Assembly: GCF_007989825.1 (NCBI RefSeq) | Contig: NZ_BJUA01000005.1 | Span: forward strand, 62,001 to 126,000 | Length of the DNA stretch: 64,000 nucleotides | Direction: 5' to 3' | From: Cellulomonas persica | Lineage (GTDB): Bacteria > Actinomycetota > Actinomycetes > Actinomycetales > Cellulomonadaceae | Part shown: one piece after another, positions 1 to 9,823 of the stretch | How positions within the stretch are numbered: the stretch's first letter is position 1 | Layout of the letters: the number at the start of each line of letters is the position of its first letter | Translations under genes and position numbers: made by a program | The notes under the pieces: model-generated | The model's input: the letters and a program-made list of their open reading frames with translations, nothing else | Database searches by the model: none | What the model was told of the DNA's origin: nothing

Positions 1-3000
1 CGTGCCCGTGCACGTCCAGTCGTCGGTCGAGGTGACGCCGCCCGCGAACGTCAGGCCCGTGGGCAGGTCGTCGGTCACGACGACGCCACGCGCGAGCGAC
101 GGGCCGTCGTTGCGGACCGCGATCGCGTACGAGCCGGTCGAGCCCGCGACGAGCGTCTGCGCGATCGTCTTGGTGATGTGCAGGTCCTCGGCGTGCGCGA
201 TCGCCGTGCTGGTCGAGTCCGCGTCGTCGTACGTGTCGTCGCCCTGACCGGTCACCGGGACCACCTCGGCGGTGTTCACCAGCGGGCCGTCGGCGGCGAC
301 GAGCGCCGCGTCGAGGCGGCCCGTGACCTGGACCTGGAACGACGCCCCGCTCGCGAGGTCGGTCGTCCGGCGGCAGGTGAGCTCCGTGCCGTCGGGCTCG
401 TCACACACCGCGCCCACCGGCGAGACGTCCGTGACGGTGACCCCCTGCGGCAGCGTGTCCGTCACGACGACCGGCGCCGCGACCGTGGCGCGCGAGACGG
501 ACGGTCCGCGGTTCGTCACCGTGACGGTCCACGTCGCCGGCGCACCCGCAGCCACGGACGCCGGGCCCGTCTTGACCAGCTCGAGGTCGGCGACCGTGGT
601 GACCGTCGCCGTGCTGCTCGCCTCGTTGTCGTCGGGGTCCGGGTCGAACGTCGCGGACGTGACGGTCGCCGTGTTCGCGACCTGCGTCCCCGCCGCGACG
701 CCGGAGTCCACGCTCATCGTCACCGTGAGGGTCGCGGACGCGCCCGACGCGAGCGCGGTGCCCCGGGTGCAGGTCGCCTCGCCCGCGGCGGCGTCGACGT
801 CGCACGTGAAGCCCGTGCCCGCGACGGACACCAGCGAGACGCCGTCAGGAAGCGTGCCCAGCACGTCCTGCACGACCACGCCGACCGCCGGGTCGGGGCC
901 GGCGTTCGTCACCCGCACGGTCCAGGTGTTCGTCGACGAGCCGGCGACCCACGTCGAGGCGGTCTTCGTCACCGACAGGTCCGCCGCGTGGATGCGCGCG
1001 GTCGCCGAGCCACCCGTGCCGAGGTACGAGCCGGTCCCGCCGTCGTACGAGTCACCCCCGAGGCGGTCCGTCACCCCCGTCACGTCGACCGTGTTCGTGT
1101 GGGCGGCGGCCGAGCCCGCGGACGAGGCGGCGGCCGCGGTCGGCGTCGCGACGTACCGCAGCACGGCCTCGGCGCCGGGCGCCAGGCTCACCCCGCTCGG
1201 CAGCACGTCGGACCACACCAGGGTGCCGGTGCCCGACGGGTCGGCCAGGGCGACCGCAGGGGTCGACCCGACCTGGATCGTCGCGCTCCCGGCCACGTAC
1301 TCCCAGCTCGCCGGCAGGGTGTCGGTCACCCCGACCGACGCCGCCGTGCCGCCGCCCGCGTTGGTCAGGGTCACGGCGTACGAGACCTCCTGACCGACCG
1401 TCACGGGGTTCGTCGTCGTCTGCGCCTTGGTCGCGTTCACCCGCGGGTACACCGGGGTCACGTCGACCGTCGCCGGCGTGCTCGGGCCGTAGGAGCGCCC
1501 GTCGGCCGCGAGCGAGGACCACGAGGCGACCCGAGCCGTGTTCGTCAGCGTCGCCGCGGTCACCGCGTCCGCGTCGACGATCATCGCGGGGACCGCGAGC
1601 GTCGAGCTCGCGCTCGCGGCGAGCGAGGTGAGCGTCCAGGTGATCCGTCGCGTCGTCGCGTCCCACGCGCCGCCGGAGGCCGTCGTGCCGAGGTCCGCCA
1701 CGGGGTCGCCGTCCGCGTCGAGCGGCTCGACGCCGACCGGCACCGTGTCGGTCACCGTGATGCCGTACGCCGTGGCCTGGCGGTTCGCGGCGGTCGCCGA
1801 CGAGACCTTGACAGAGTAGGTGAACACCTGACCGGGCTCGGGCGTGCTGTCGTCGACGGTCTTGGTCACCGTCAGCAGCGGCTCCCGGACGGCGACGCTC
1901 ACGGTGCCGAGCGTCGGCGCCCGGTCGAACGTCGTCGTCGTGGTCACCGTCCGGCTCGCGTCCGTCTGGAACCACCCGATGCCGTGCGCGTTCGTCGTGG
2001 AGGTGCCGGCCGCCGTGGAGCCCGCGGGGTCGATCGTCGCGGGCAGCGTGATCGTCACGACGCGCTCGCTGGTCAGCGCCGGCAGGTCGCCGAGCGGCCA
2101 CACGACCCGCGTCGTCGTCGTGCCCGTGTACGTCGCCGACACCGGGGTGCCGGCGCACGTCGCCTGCCACGTCGCGTCGCCACCCGTGCACGTGACGGTC
2201 GCGTTCGTCAGGTCGGGCTCGACGCCCGCGGGCAGCACGTCGATCACCGCGGAGTCGTAGTAGTTCGCGTTGGCCGGCAGGCGCGACGTCAGCGTGTAGG
2301 TCACGACCTGACCCGGCACCGCCCACGTGACGTCCGCGGTCTTGGTGCCCGTCGGGCTCGCGAGCTGCACCGTGCCCGTGTCGGACGCGGTGAACGAGCG
2401 CTCGGTCGTCGTGCCGTTCGCGCCGTCCTCGATCGTCGACGCCGTCAGGGTCGCGGTGTTCACGAGCGCGCTCGAACCCGCGGAGTCCGCCGGGACGGTC
2501 GCCTGGTACTCCACGACGCTCTCGCCCGTCGCGGCGAGGTCGCCGAGGTCCCACGTGATCTGCTTGCGCGTCGAGGCGCACGGGCTGCCCGTCCCGTCCT
2601 GCGTGGTCAGGCCCGCCGGGAGCGGCGTCACCGGCAGCATCCCCACGGGCAGGCAGTCGACGACGACCGCGTCGTGCGCCGTCGGGCGCGTGCTCGACGA
2701 CTGCGCGGCCGTGAGCCGGTACGTCACGACCTGGCTGGTCCCGACGGTCAGGGGGTCGACGGGCGCGTTCGAGCCGTTCAGCGGAGCCTTGACGAGCGTG
2801 ACCGCCGGCAGGACCACGTTCACCGTCGCGCTGGCGGTGCCGCGCGTCACGGGCGTCGTCGCCGTGGCCGACGGGTGGCTGGTCAGGGTCGCGGTGTTGA
2901 CCAGCGTCGAGGCGTGCGTGTTCGCCCCGGCGTTCGCCACGCGCGCGGAGACCGACACGGAGAACGTCTGCGCGGACGCGGTCGAGTTCGTCACGACGGG

Positions 3001-5910
3001 CGGCAGGGACAGCCTGCCCGTGGTCTGGTCGACGCACGCGGTCGTCCCCGTGGGCGTGCAGGTCTCCCCGTCGCCCGACGAGAAGCCCGTCGTCGTCAGC
3101 CCCGGTGCGGCCGACGAGTGCACGGTCAGGTCGGTGAGCCGCCCTCCGCCGGGCAACGCGTCGCTCAGCACGCCGTGGAAGATCGACGACTTCGCGGGCA
3201 GCTCGATCGAGTAGACGTAGGAGACCCGCTCACCGATCGTCGCCTGCGTCAGCTCGTCGTTGCCCGCCTCGACGACGCTCGTCGTGCTGACCCTCTTGGC
3301 GACCACGGCGTTCGGCAGCGTGACGGTCGCCGACGCGTTCGCGGCGGGTGCGTTGCCGTCGGTCGGGTCCGCGAGCGAGTCGCTCGGCCGGTAGACCGCC
3401 TCCGTGGCGCCCGGGCGTCCGTCGGTCGTGGGCACCGTGTACTCGACGACCGAGGCGTCGTTGCGGTGCGAGGACGCGATCGACAGCGGCGACGGGATGC
3501 GGACCTGGAGGTCGAACGTCGCGGTCTCGCCCGCGGTGAGCACCGCGTCCCCACCCAGGGCCGCGCCCTGCAGCGTGGTCGTGACGACGCTGCGGCCCGT
3601 CGTCGACGTCGTCGTCCCGGGTGCGCACGTGACGGCCGAGACGACGTCCGCGCACGTGAAGCCGCTGGGCAGCGCGTCCCACAGCTCGACCGAGCTCACA
3701 GGGTGGTCGCTCGCGTCGGCGGCCGTGCCGTCCTGCCGCACGGTCAGGCGGTAGGTCACGACCTCGCCCTCGCCGACGCGCTGGCTCGTCGAGGTGCCGC
3801 TCGCCGCGGTCACGGTCTTGGTCAGCGACAGCGGCGCCGCGGGGGCGACCACGAAGTCGACCTGCGTGCGCTGCGCCGCGATCCGGTTGTCCGCGTCCCG
3901 CCAGCGCATCTTCGCGAGGTTGCCGAGGATGTCCTTGCCGGTCGGGTTCGTGTCCGTGACCTGCGCGAGCACCTGGAACGTCGCCGAGGCGCCCGCGGGC
4001 AGGTAGCGCGACGAGCCGATCGTGTCGCCGATCGTCCACGCGGGCTGCCCGGGGATCTGCGTCACCGCGAACGACGACGAGGTGTCCACGACGTCCGCGT
4101 CGACGTACTCGGTGCCGACGGGCACGAAGTCCCGCAGCGCGACGTCACGCAGCGCGACGCCGCTGTGGGCCCGGAGCGTGATCTGGAAGCACACGAGGTC
4201 CCCGAGCCGCACGACGGGCTGGGCGCTCGTCGACCACAGCGGGCTGGTGACGTCGGGGCAGGACGCCAGGCCGGCGATCGGCGACCGGGACGCGTTGGGC
4301 CAGACCTGCTTGACGAGCGTCGGGCCGTCGGAGGCCACCACGGCCGACGAGCCGTTCGCCACGTGGCGTGAGCCGGTCTCGGGCGATCCGGCGACCGGGT
4401 TCGTCGTCGCGCTGAGGGCCGCGGTGTTCGTGAAGGTCTCACCCGTCGCGGTCGGGGAGCCGTCCGCGTGGGTCGCGCGCATGTACGCGTCGTAGGTGAC
4501 GCGCGCGGTCCCGTTGGCCGGCACGTCGGGAAGCTCGAACGTCAGCGTCGTGCGGCCGTCCCCCAGGACGTCCGCACCGAGCAGCGTCGCACCCGAGACC
4601 GGGCGTCGGTCCAGGCCCGCACAGTCCGCCGGCCAGCCCGCCGGGACGGCGAACCCGGCGGGCAGGTACAGGCACACGCCGTCGGGCAGGGTGTCGGTGA
4701 CGACGATCGCCGAGGCGTCCGTGTACTGGCCGACCCGCACGTCGAGGGTGTAGCGCACGGTGCTGCCGCCCGCGAAGCTGCCCGTGTCGGCGGACTTGGC
4801 GAGCGCGACGTCCAGCACCTGCACCGTGTGCTGGGTGCTCGCGTCGACGGCGCGGTCCGCCGCGGTGAGCACGGCACCCCCGTAGGTGCCGGTCACGGTG
4901 GCGGTGTTCACGGCCTCGGTGCCGGACGGGCTCTGGCGCAGGGAGGTCCCGTCGAACGCCCCGGTCTCGGTCAGCGCCTGGTACCCCGCCGCGGCGCGGT
5001 AGCGGATCGTCGTCGTGCTGCCCGCAGGGAGCGTCCCGAGCTCCCAGCGCAGCTCGGTCATCGCCCCCGACGGGCTCGACACCACGGACTGCCCCGCGAA
5101 CAGCGCGCACCCGTCGACGGTGCTCACCGACTCGCAGCCCAGGAACTGCAGCGGTGCCGGGAGCATGTCCCGCACCACGACGCCCTCGAGCGCGCCGGCC
5201 TGCGCGACGCGCACCGTGAGCGTGTACGTCGTCTGCTGGTCCTGCAGGCCGCGCAGCAGCTCGCTCTCCGACGACGGCTCGGACTTCGTGATCTCGACGG
5301 GCGACACGCGCGTGACGGCCGTGTCCGACGCGTCCACGGTCGCGTTCGCGACGGACGAGACGCCGGTGGTCCCGAGGGTCACCGTGGGCACCATGCGCTC
5401 GTCGTCGCTGCCGAGCACGAGGCTCGGGACCTCGACCGTGCTGCCCGCGGGGAACCGGGCCGGGTCGAGCGCGAGCTCGAAGCCGAGCGTCGCCGTGCCC
5501 CCGGCGGGCACGTCGGTCACGTTGGACCACTCGAGGACCCAGAAGTCGGTGGAGGTGTCGGCCGGGTTCGGCGTCACCTTCGTCGCCTGGGGCTCACCCG
5601 GCGAGCCGGGGCCCGAGGCGGGCGTCGCGGAACCGGCGACGTAGGTCGCACCCGGGGGCAGCGTCGCGACGAACGACACGTTGTACGCGATGTCCTCGGA
5701 CGCCCCGGCGTGCCGCGCCTCGAGGGCGATCCGGGCGTTCTCGCCCGCGAGCACGGTGGCCGGCGTCGCGTCGTGGTCGAGGCTCAGCGTGCCGGTGGCG
5801 GCGGCTGCGGGAGCGGGCGGTGAGGCGACCGTGACGACCGCCCCCATGCCGAGGACGAGAGCCAGGCTGAGCAGCGCGGCGAGGCCCCTGCTGGGGCTGC
5901 GGTGACGCAC
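1..5910 (-). CDS. Giant secreted DUF11-repeat protein (C-terminus outside window)
   Basis: The minus frame is open from a GTG at 5910 to the window edge, 1970 codons without a stop, so the C-terminus is missing. GGAGG (5916-5920) lies 5 bases before the GTG and fixes the start. Residues 1-38 form a signal peptide: basic RHRSPSR, a hydrophobic core, then an Ala-rich cleavage region. The rest is about 13 units of roughly 145 residues, each with the DUF11/conserved-repeat pattern (N-x-G-P-S, then VTD-x-LP-x-G, then a W-x-C or T-C strand). The LP loops fall near 5630, 5165, 4690, 4125, 3670, 3150, 2640, 2230, 1740, 1316, 850, 455 and 70. DUF11 proteins are surface or secreted beta-sandwich arrays; adhesion or cell-wall structure is inferred. 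Whether it ends in a sortase or other anchor cannot be seen. The repeats differ from each other, so they are old rather than recently copied. Confidence 0.9.
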   Translation of the reverse strand, partial: MRHRSPSRGLAALLSLALVLGMGAVVTVASPPAPAAAATGTLSLDHDATPATVLAGENARIALEARHAGASEDIAYNVSFVATLPPGATYVAGSATPASGPGSPGEPQATKVTPNPADTSTDFWVLEWSNVTDVPAGGTATLGFELALDPARFPAGSTVEVPSLVLGSDDERMVPTVTLGTTGVSSVANATVDASDTAVTRVSPVEITKSEPSSESELLRGLQDQQTTYTLTVRVAQAGALEGVVVRDMLPAPLQFLGCESVSTVDGCALFAGQSVVSSPSGAMTELRWELGTLPAGSTTTIRYRAAAGYQALTETGAFDGTSLRQSPSGTEAVNTATVTGTYGGAVLTAADRAVDASTQHTVQVLDVALAKSADTGSFAGGSTVRYTLDVRVGQYTDASAIVVTDTLPDGVCLYLPAGFAVPAGWPADCAGLDRRPVSGATLLGADVLGDGRTTLTFELPDVPANGTARVTYDAYMRATHADGSPTATGETFTNTAALSATTNPVAGSPETGSRHVANGSSAVVASDGPTLVKQVWPNASRSPIAGLASCPDVTSPLWSTSAQPVVRLGDLVCFQITLRAHSGVALRDVALRDFVPVGTEYVDADVVDTSSSFAVTQIPGQPAWTIGDTIGSSRYLPAGASATFQVLAQVTDTNPTGKDILGNLAKMRWRDADNRIAAQRTQVDFVVAPAAPLSLTKTVTAASGTSTSQRVGEGEVVTYRLTVRQDGTAADASDHPVSSVELWDALPSGFTCADVVSAVTCAPGTTTSTTGRSVVTTTLQGAALGGDAVLTAGETATFDLQVRIPSPLSIASSHRNDASVVEYTVPTTDGRPGATEAVYRPSDSLADPTDGNAPAANASATVTLPNAVVAKRVSTTSVVEAGNDELTQATIGERVSYVYSIELPAKSSIFHGVLSDALPGGGRLTDLTVHSSAAPGLTTTGFSSGDGETCTPTGTTACVDQTTGRLSLPPVVTNSTASAQTFSVSVSARVANAGANTHASTLVNTATLTSHPSATATTPVTRGTASATVNVVLPAVTLVKAPLNGSNAPVDPLTVGTSQVVTYRLTAAQSSSTRPTAHDAVVVDCLPVGMLPVTPLPAGLTTQDGTGSPCASTRKQITWDLGDLAATGESVVEYQATVPADSAGSSALVNTATLTASTIEDGANGTTTERSFTASDTGTVQLASPTGTKTADVTWAVPGQVVTYTLTSRLPANANYYDSAVIDVLPAGVEPDLTNATVTCTGGDATWQATCAGTPVSATYTGTTTTRVVWPLGDLPALTSERVVTITLPATIDPAGSTAAGTSTTNAHGIGWFQTDASRTVTTTTTFDRAPTLGTVSVAVREPLLTVTKTVDDSTPEPGQVFTYSVKVSSATAANRQATAYGITVTDTVPVGVEPLDADGDPVADLGTTASGGAWDATTRRITWTLTSLAASASSTLAVPAMIVDADAVTAATLTNTARVASWSSLAADGRSYGPSTPATVDVTPVYPRVNATKAQTTTNPVTVGQEVSYAVTLTNAGGGTAASVGVTDTLPASWEYVAGSATIQVGSTPAVALADPSGTGTLVWSDVLPSGVSLAPGAEAVLRYVATPTAAAASSAGSAAAHTNTVDVTGVTDRLGGDSYDGGTGSYLGTGGSATARIHAADLSVTKTASTWVAGSSTNTWTVRVTNAGPDPAVGVVVQDVLGTLPDGVSLVSVAGTGFTCDVDAAAGEATCTRGTALASGASATLTVTMSVDSGVAAGTQVANTATVTSATFDPDPDDNEASSTATVTTVADLELVKTGPASVAAGAPATWTVTVTNRGPSVSRATVAAPVVVTDTLPQGVTVTDVSPVGAVCDEPDGTELTCRRTTDLASGASFQVQVTGRLDAALVAADGPLVNTAEVVPVTGQGDDTYDDADSTSTAIAHAEDLHITKTIAQTLVAGSTGSYAIAVRNDGPSLARGVVVTDDLPTGLTFAGGVTSTDDWTCTGT

Positions 5911-6081
5911 GGTGACCTCCGGGGGTGTAGTCACCGCGGAGCGTATGGGACACATCGACCCAGGTCAGGGCATCATTTCGGACTTGTCACGACGAACTGT
6001 CACAAAGAGAGGGGTGGCCGTCCCGCCAGTTGGACAGATGTTCATGTTCGGCCCCGCGCGCGTTCACCCGTACGTGCGCGG

Positions 6082-6087
6082 TAGCGT
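6082..6087 (+). promoter_or_regulatory. -10 hexamer TAGCGT, near-leaderless start
   Basis: TAGCGT sits 8 bases before the ATG at 6096 and no Shine-Dalgarno sequence intervenes. This fits a leaderless or nearly leaderless transcript, and the same layout recurs before several genes here. Prediction from position only. Confidence 0.4.
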
Positions 6088-6095
6088 CGGCGACC

Positions 6096-6353
6096 ATGGC
6101 AGACAAGCCCTCCACCCCGCTCCTCGCGAAGCTCGTCGGACTGGCCGCGGCCGGCCTCGCCGCCTTCGTCGCGACCCAGGTCGTCAACCAGTCCTGGCAG
6201 GCCGCGCGCGGCCACAAGCCGCCCAAGGCCGAGGACCCGGGCGACTCCGGGCTCGCCGAGATCGTCGTCGCGGCCGCGCTCACCGGCGCCGCGGTCTCCA
6301 TCGCGCGCGTGTTCGCCACGCGCGGCACCGCGAAGCTCGCCGCGCGCTCCTGA
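6096..6353 (+). CDS. DUF4235 family small membrane protein
   Basis: This is an 85-residue protein with two hydrophobic helices (about 8-27 and 51-70) separated by a short charged segment (GHKPPKAEDPGDSG). Length and pattern match DUF4235, a small actinobacterial membrane family of unknown function. An upstream in-frame ATG exists at 6030, but the one at 6096 starts the conserved part and lies just after a TAGCGT -10 element, so 6096 is preferred. It stands alone, divergent from the DUF11 gene and convergent with the FAD oxidoreductase, only 21 bases from its end. Confidence 0.8.
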   Translation: MADKPSTPLLAKLVGLAAAGLAAFVATQVVNQSWQAARGHKPPKAEDPGDSGLAEIVVAAALTGAAVSIARVFATRGTAKLAARS

Positions 6354-6374
6354 CCGGCCCGGCGCTCGCCCTGA

Positions 6375-7898
6375 TCAGGGCCGCAGGTCGGGCACCGCGG
6401 TGATCCCGAAGACCTCACGCATGGCGCGACGAGCCGCGAACCACCCGCCGAGCCCGTGCACGCCCGGCCCCGGCGGGGTCGACGACGAGCACAGGTACAC
6501 GCCCTCACGCCCGGTCGCGTACGGGTCGGGGCGCATCGTCGGCCGCGCGAACATCTGCCGGATCGAGACCGCACCCGCCGAGATGTCGCCGCCCACGTAG
6601 TTCTGGTTGTGGCGCGACATCTGCGACGCCGGGACGCACCGGCTCGCGACGACGACGTCGCGGAAGCCCGGCGCGAACTCCTCGATGTGCGCCGTGACGG
6701 CCTCGGTCACGTCCACGTCCGAACCGGCGGGCACGTGCGCGTACGACCACAGCGGCCGCAGCCCGCCCACGACGCGCGTCTCGTCGACCACCGACGGGTC
6801 GCTCACCAGCGTCATCGGCCGCTCCGCGTGCCTGCCCGCCGCGACCTGCGCCTCCGCGGCCGCCATCTGCGCGCGCGTCCCGCCCACGTGCACCGTGCCC
6901 GCACGCGCGAGCTCCGGGTGCGTCCACGGCACCGGACCGGACAGCACGAAGTCGACCTTCGCGGCGCCGTCGCCGTACCTGAAGTCCCCGAGCGCCCGCC
7001 GAGCACGCGCGGGCAGCTCGTCGCCGAGCACCTCGACGACCGTGCGCGGCGTCGTGTCGAACAGGTACGCGTGCGCGTGCGGCAGGTCCGCGACCGAGCG
7101 CACCGGCCGGCCCGTGAGCACCGTCCCGCCGTGCGCCTCGAGGTCCGCGCGCAGCGCGTCGGTGATCGCACCCGACCCCCCGCGGGGGATCGACCAGCCC
7201 TCGCCCGCGTGCGCGAGCGAGCCGAGCAGCAACGCCGTCCCCGCGGCCGCGAACGACGGCAGCGGCGTGATCGCATGCGCCGCGACACCCGTCAGCAGCG
7301 CCGGTGCGACGTCCCCCTGGAAGCGCCGGTCCCACGCGCGCGTGCCCTGCTCGAGCACCGCGAGCCCGAACGCGACCGCGGTCGGCACACCCCGCGGCAC
7401 CAGCCCCGGCGGGATGCTGCGCTTGTCGCCGAGCGCGACCCGCACCACGTCCGGCCAGTGCTCCGAGAGCCGTCCGACGAGCGAGCGCCACGCCGGCCCG
7501 TCGACCCCGAGCTCGTCGACCGTGCGGTCCAGGTCCCGGTACGCCAGGCCGGCCCGGCCGTCGGGCAGCGGCTGCCCGTACGAGATCTCCGGCGTCAGCA
7601 GCTCGACCCCCCGCGCGCCCAGGTCGAACGCGCGGAAGAACGGCGACGCCCACGCCATCGCCTGCACCGCCGAGCAGACGTCGTGCACGATGCCGTCGGC
7701 CAGGCCCAGGTCGAGCGTGCGCGCGCCACCGCCGGACGTCGGCTGCGCCTCGAGCACGGTGACCTGCAGCCCCGCGCGTGCGCACGTCACCGCCGCGGCG
7801 AGCCCGTTGGGTCCCGCGCCGACGACGACGACCTCCGTGTGCCCCTCGCCGTGGCCCCGCACCCTGCCTCCCGGCTGTCGACTCGTCTCCGCGCCCAT
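6375..7898 (-). CDS. FAD-dependent oxidoreductase, phytoene desaturase (CrtI/COG1233) type
   Basis: A 507-residue protein. The N-terminus has the dinucleotide-binding fold: VVVVGAGPNG at 23-32 and the ribose-binding Glu at residue 50 (VTVLEAQ). The C-terminus carries the family signature SSTPPGPGVHGLGGW, which closes the FAD site. The family includes carotenoid desaturases and isomerases, but many actinobacterial members act on unknown substrates, and no other carotenoid gene (crtB, crtE) is visible nearby, so a pigment role is not shown. The ATG at 7898 is chosen; a GTG 13 codons further in would also keep the whole fold. It stands alone, divergent from the next gene. Confidence 0.85.
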   Translation of the reverse strand: MGAETSRQPGGRVRGHGEGHTEVVVVGAGPNGLAAAVTCARAGLQVTVLEAQPTSGGGARTLDLGLADGIVHDVCSAVQAMAWASPFFRAFDLGARGVELLTPEISYGQPLPDGRAGLAYRDLDRTVDELGVDGPAWRSLVGRLSEHWPDVVRVALGDKRSIPPGLVPRGVPTAVAFGLAVLEQGTRAWDRRFQGDVAPALLTGVAAHAITPLPSFAAAGTALLLGSLAHAGEGWSIPRGGSGAITDALRADLEAHGGTVLTGRPVRSVADLPHAHAYLFDTTPRTVVEVLGDELPARARRALGDFRYGDGAAKVDFVLSGPVPWTHPELARAGTVHVGGTRAQMAAAEAQVAAGRHAERPMTLVSDPSVVDETRVVGGLRPLWSYAHVPAGSDVDVTEAVTAHIEEFAPGFRDVVVASRCVPASQMSRHNQNYVGGDISAGAVSIRQMFARPTMRPDPYATGREGVYLCSSSTPPGPGVHGLGGWFAARRAMREVFGITAVPDLRP

Positions 7899-8156
7899 CC
7901 AACCACCGCCCCACCCCACCCCGCCCACGACCCAGCGGACGCTCCGCGTTCTCGAGCGGTGGGCCCGAGCGGGCGCACGGTCCTCGCGGCGGTGTGCGCG
8001 GCGGTGTGCGTGGCGGCGGGCGTGGTCCCGGCGAGGCCTGCTGGCCTGCGGGTTCGCCGGGTTGTGTGAAGGTCGTGACGATGCGCCCGCAGGCCCGGCC
8101 GGGTCTGGCAGAGTGCCGCCGAGGGGCGCACGCCCGCGGCAGGAGGCAGGGGAGCG

Positions 8157-8726
8157 ATGGGGGACACGGGGGCGACCTCGCGCGGGCCGTCGGCCGACGA
8201 GCACACGGCGGGCTCAGGGGTGTCCGACGAGCACGCGATGGGCGCTGCGGTCGACGACGAGCAGGCTGCGGGCCAGGCAGGCGACGACGGTGCCGCGGCC
8301 GGTGCGGCCGGGCGGGACCGCCGCGTGGCGCGCGTCGTGACGTGGGGCGCGGTCGCGGTGATCCTGCTCGGGGCCGCTGTCGAGATCGAGGCGTGGCCGG
8401 TGACGTCGTTCCGCCTGTTCAGCACCATGCGCACCGCGGACGGTGCGACGACGAGCCTCGTCGCCATCGCGCCGGACGGCACCCAGACCCCCGTGCCGAT
8501 CCCCGAGCACCAGGTCCTCGCGACCACGAGCCACCAGCTCGTCGAGCTGCGCGACCAGTCCCCGCGGCAGCAGCGCGCCGAGGCGGTCGCGTGGCTGGAG
8601 CTTGCCGGGCTCGACCCGCAGGACTTCGTCGCGGTGGCCGTCGACCGGTCCGCGTGGACGATGGACCCCGACACGCGTGAGCGGCACGTCCGGAGCACGA
8701 CGCGGCTCGTGGAGGTGCCGCTGTGA
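8157..8726 (+). CDS. Uncharacterised single-pass membrane protein, coupled to HTTM-like gene
   Basis: A 189-residue protein whose family I do not recognise. Residues 1-55 are acidic, low complexity and probably disordered. One hydrophobic helix spans about 57-78 (VVTWGAVAVILLGAAVEI). The remaining 110 residues look like a small extracytoplasmic domain (WPVTSFRLFSTMRT onward). The ATG follows AGGAGGCAGGGGAG, a strong ribosome site. The stop overlaps the next start (GTGA at 8723), so the two proteins are made together and probably work together. Partners of this kind, a small FRLFS-type protein beside an HTTM protein, recur in actinobacteria as far as I recall. Confidence 0.75.
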   Translation: MGDTGATSRGPSADEHTAGSGVSDEHAMGAAVDDEQAAGQAGDDGAAAGAAGRDRRVARVVTWGAVAVILLGAAVEIEAWPVTSFRLFSTMRTADGATTSLVAIAPDGTQTPVPIPEHQVLATTSHQLVELRDQSPRQQRAEAVAWLELAGLDPQDFVAVAVDRSAWTMDPDTRERHVRSTTRLVEVPL

Positions 8727-9706
8727 CGCCGACACCCACCCCGGGCCGCGCGGCGACGAGCACGCCGCCAGGCGCCGCCGCGACCGGCACGGAACCCGCG
8801 ACGGCGGCCGCCGCGCAGGTGAGGCACCCGGGCCGCGTGACGCGGTTCGTGCGCGGCATCGACGCGCGTCTGACCGCCCCCGGGCCGGGCTTCCGGCTGC
8901 TGGAGGTGCACACGCTCGTCGCGCTCGTCATCGGGCTGCGGCTCGTGGCGCGGGACTGGAGCGCGGTCGCCGACCGGCCCGCGGCACTGACCGACGGCCT
9001 CACGTTCGTGTCCTGGCTCCCGCCCCACGTGCCGGACCGCGTGCTCGTCGCGCTCGCGGTGGTCGGGGTGGCGGGGGTCGGGCTGGTCGTCGCGCGGCGC
9101 CGCGCGCAGCTGGGCTTCGTCGTCGCGTGGACCGCCTACGCGGTGCTGTGCGCGCTGTGGGGCTCGTCGGGCAAGGTCATGCACAACGACGTGCTGACCG
9201 TGTGGGTCGGCTTCGTCCTGCTGTTCGCGCGCGTGCCGCAGCGCGGTCGGGACGACGAGCGCACGGTCGCGTTCGGGTGGCCGCCTCGGGCGGCGCTCAC
9301 GGTGCTCGCGGTCGTGTACTGGCTGACCGGCGTGCAGAAGGTGCGGCACTCCGGGTTCGACTGGGCGTTCTCCGACAACATGTCGTGGATCCTGCGGCAG
9401 GGCGGCCAGGCACCGGCGACGGGGCTCGCGCACTGGGTCGCGGACCACGGCCTGCTCGCCGGGGCGCTGGCCACGGGTGCGCTGCTGCTCGAGCTGACCG
9501 CTCCGGTGTGGCTCGTGTGGCGGCGGACGCGGGCGCTGTTCGCGCTCGCGGTGGCGGTGATGCACACGAGCATCTGGCTGTTCCTGGGGCTCGACTACTC
9601 GGCATGGGTGCTCACCGCGGCGGCTGTCGCGGTGCCCATGAGCCTGGCCCCGACGCGCCGACTGGGTGATATGCGGCGATTTGGGACCATTTCCACGGCG
9701 CCCTAA
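8723..9706 (+). CDS. HTTM / vitamin K-dependent carboxylase-like membrane protein
   Basis: A 327-residue multi-pass protein with about seven to eight hydrophobic helices. The core RLLEVHTLVALVIGLRL, VYWLTGVQKVRHSG and the late LLLELTAPVWLVWRRTR and MHTSIWLFLGL segments match the HTTM (horizontally transferred transmembrane) domain, related to the membrane part of vitamin K-dependent gamma-carboxylase. Bacterial HTTM proteins have no established reaction. The first 45 residues are Ala/Thr/Pro-rich and likely cytoplasmic. It starts at a GTG that overlaps the preceding stop by 4 bases. Nothing in the pair reveals a substrate. Confidence 0.75.
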   Translation: MTPTPTPGRAATSTPPGAAATGTEPATAAAAQVRHPGRVTRFVRGIDARLTAPGPGFRLLEVHTLVALVIGLRLVARDWSAVADRPAALTDGLTFVSWLPPHVPDRVLVALAVVGVAGVGLVVARRRAQLGFVVAWTAYAVLCALWGSSGKVMHNDVLTVWVGFVLLFARVPQRGRDDERTVAFGWPPRAALTVLAVVYWLTGVQKVRHSGFDWAFSDNMSWILRQGGQAPATGLAHWVADHGLLAGALATGALLLELTAPVWLVWRRTRALFALAVAVMHTSIWLFLGLDYSAWVLTAAAVAVPMSLAPTRRLGDMRRFGTISTAP

Positions 9707-9823
9707 TCGTTGAAGTTGGACGCATCGCCACAATTCGCCCGTCAGGATGCCACGCAAGCGGGTAGCCCCCTGCCCCCGCGAACCGCTGACCGCCGCACTC
9801 CCCATGCACCGCTGCGAGGCGCC

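Noticed and set aside
178..4371. Open frame of 1397 codons on the plus strand opposite the DUF11 gene
   Set aside because: Composition is Arg/Gly/Ala/Val-rich without any domain, and the minus strand reads a convincing secreted repeat protein. Long antisense frames are expected at this GC content.
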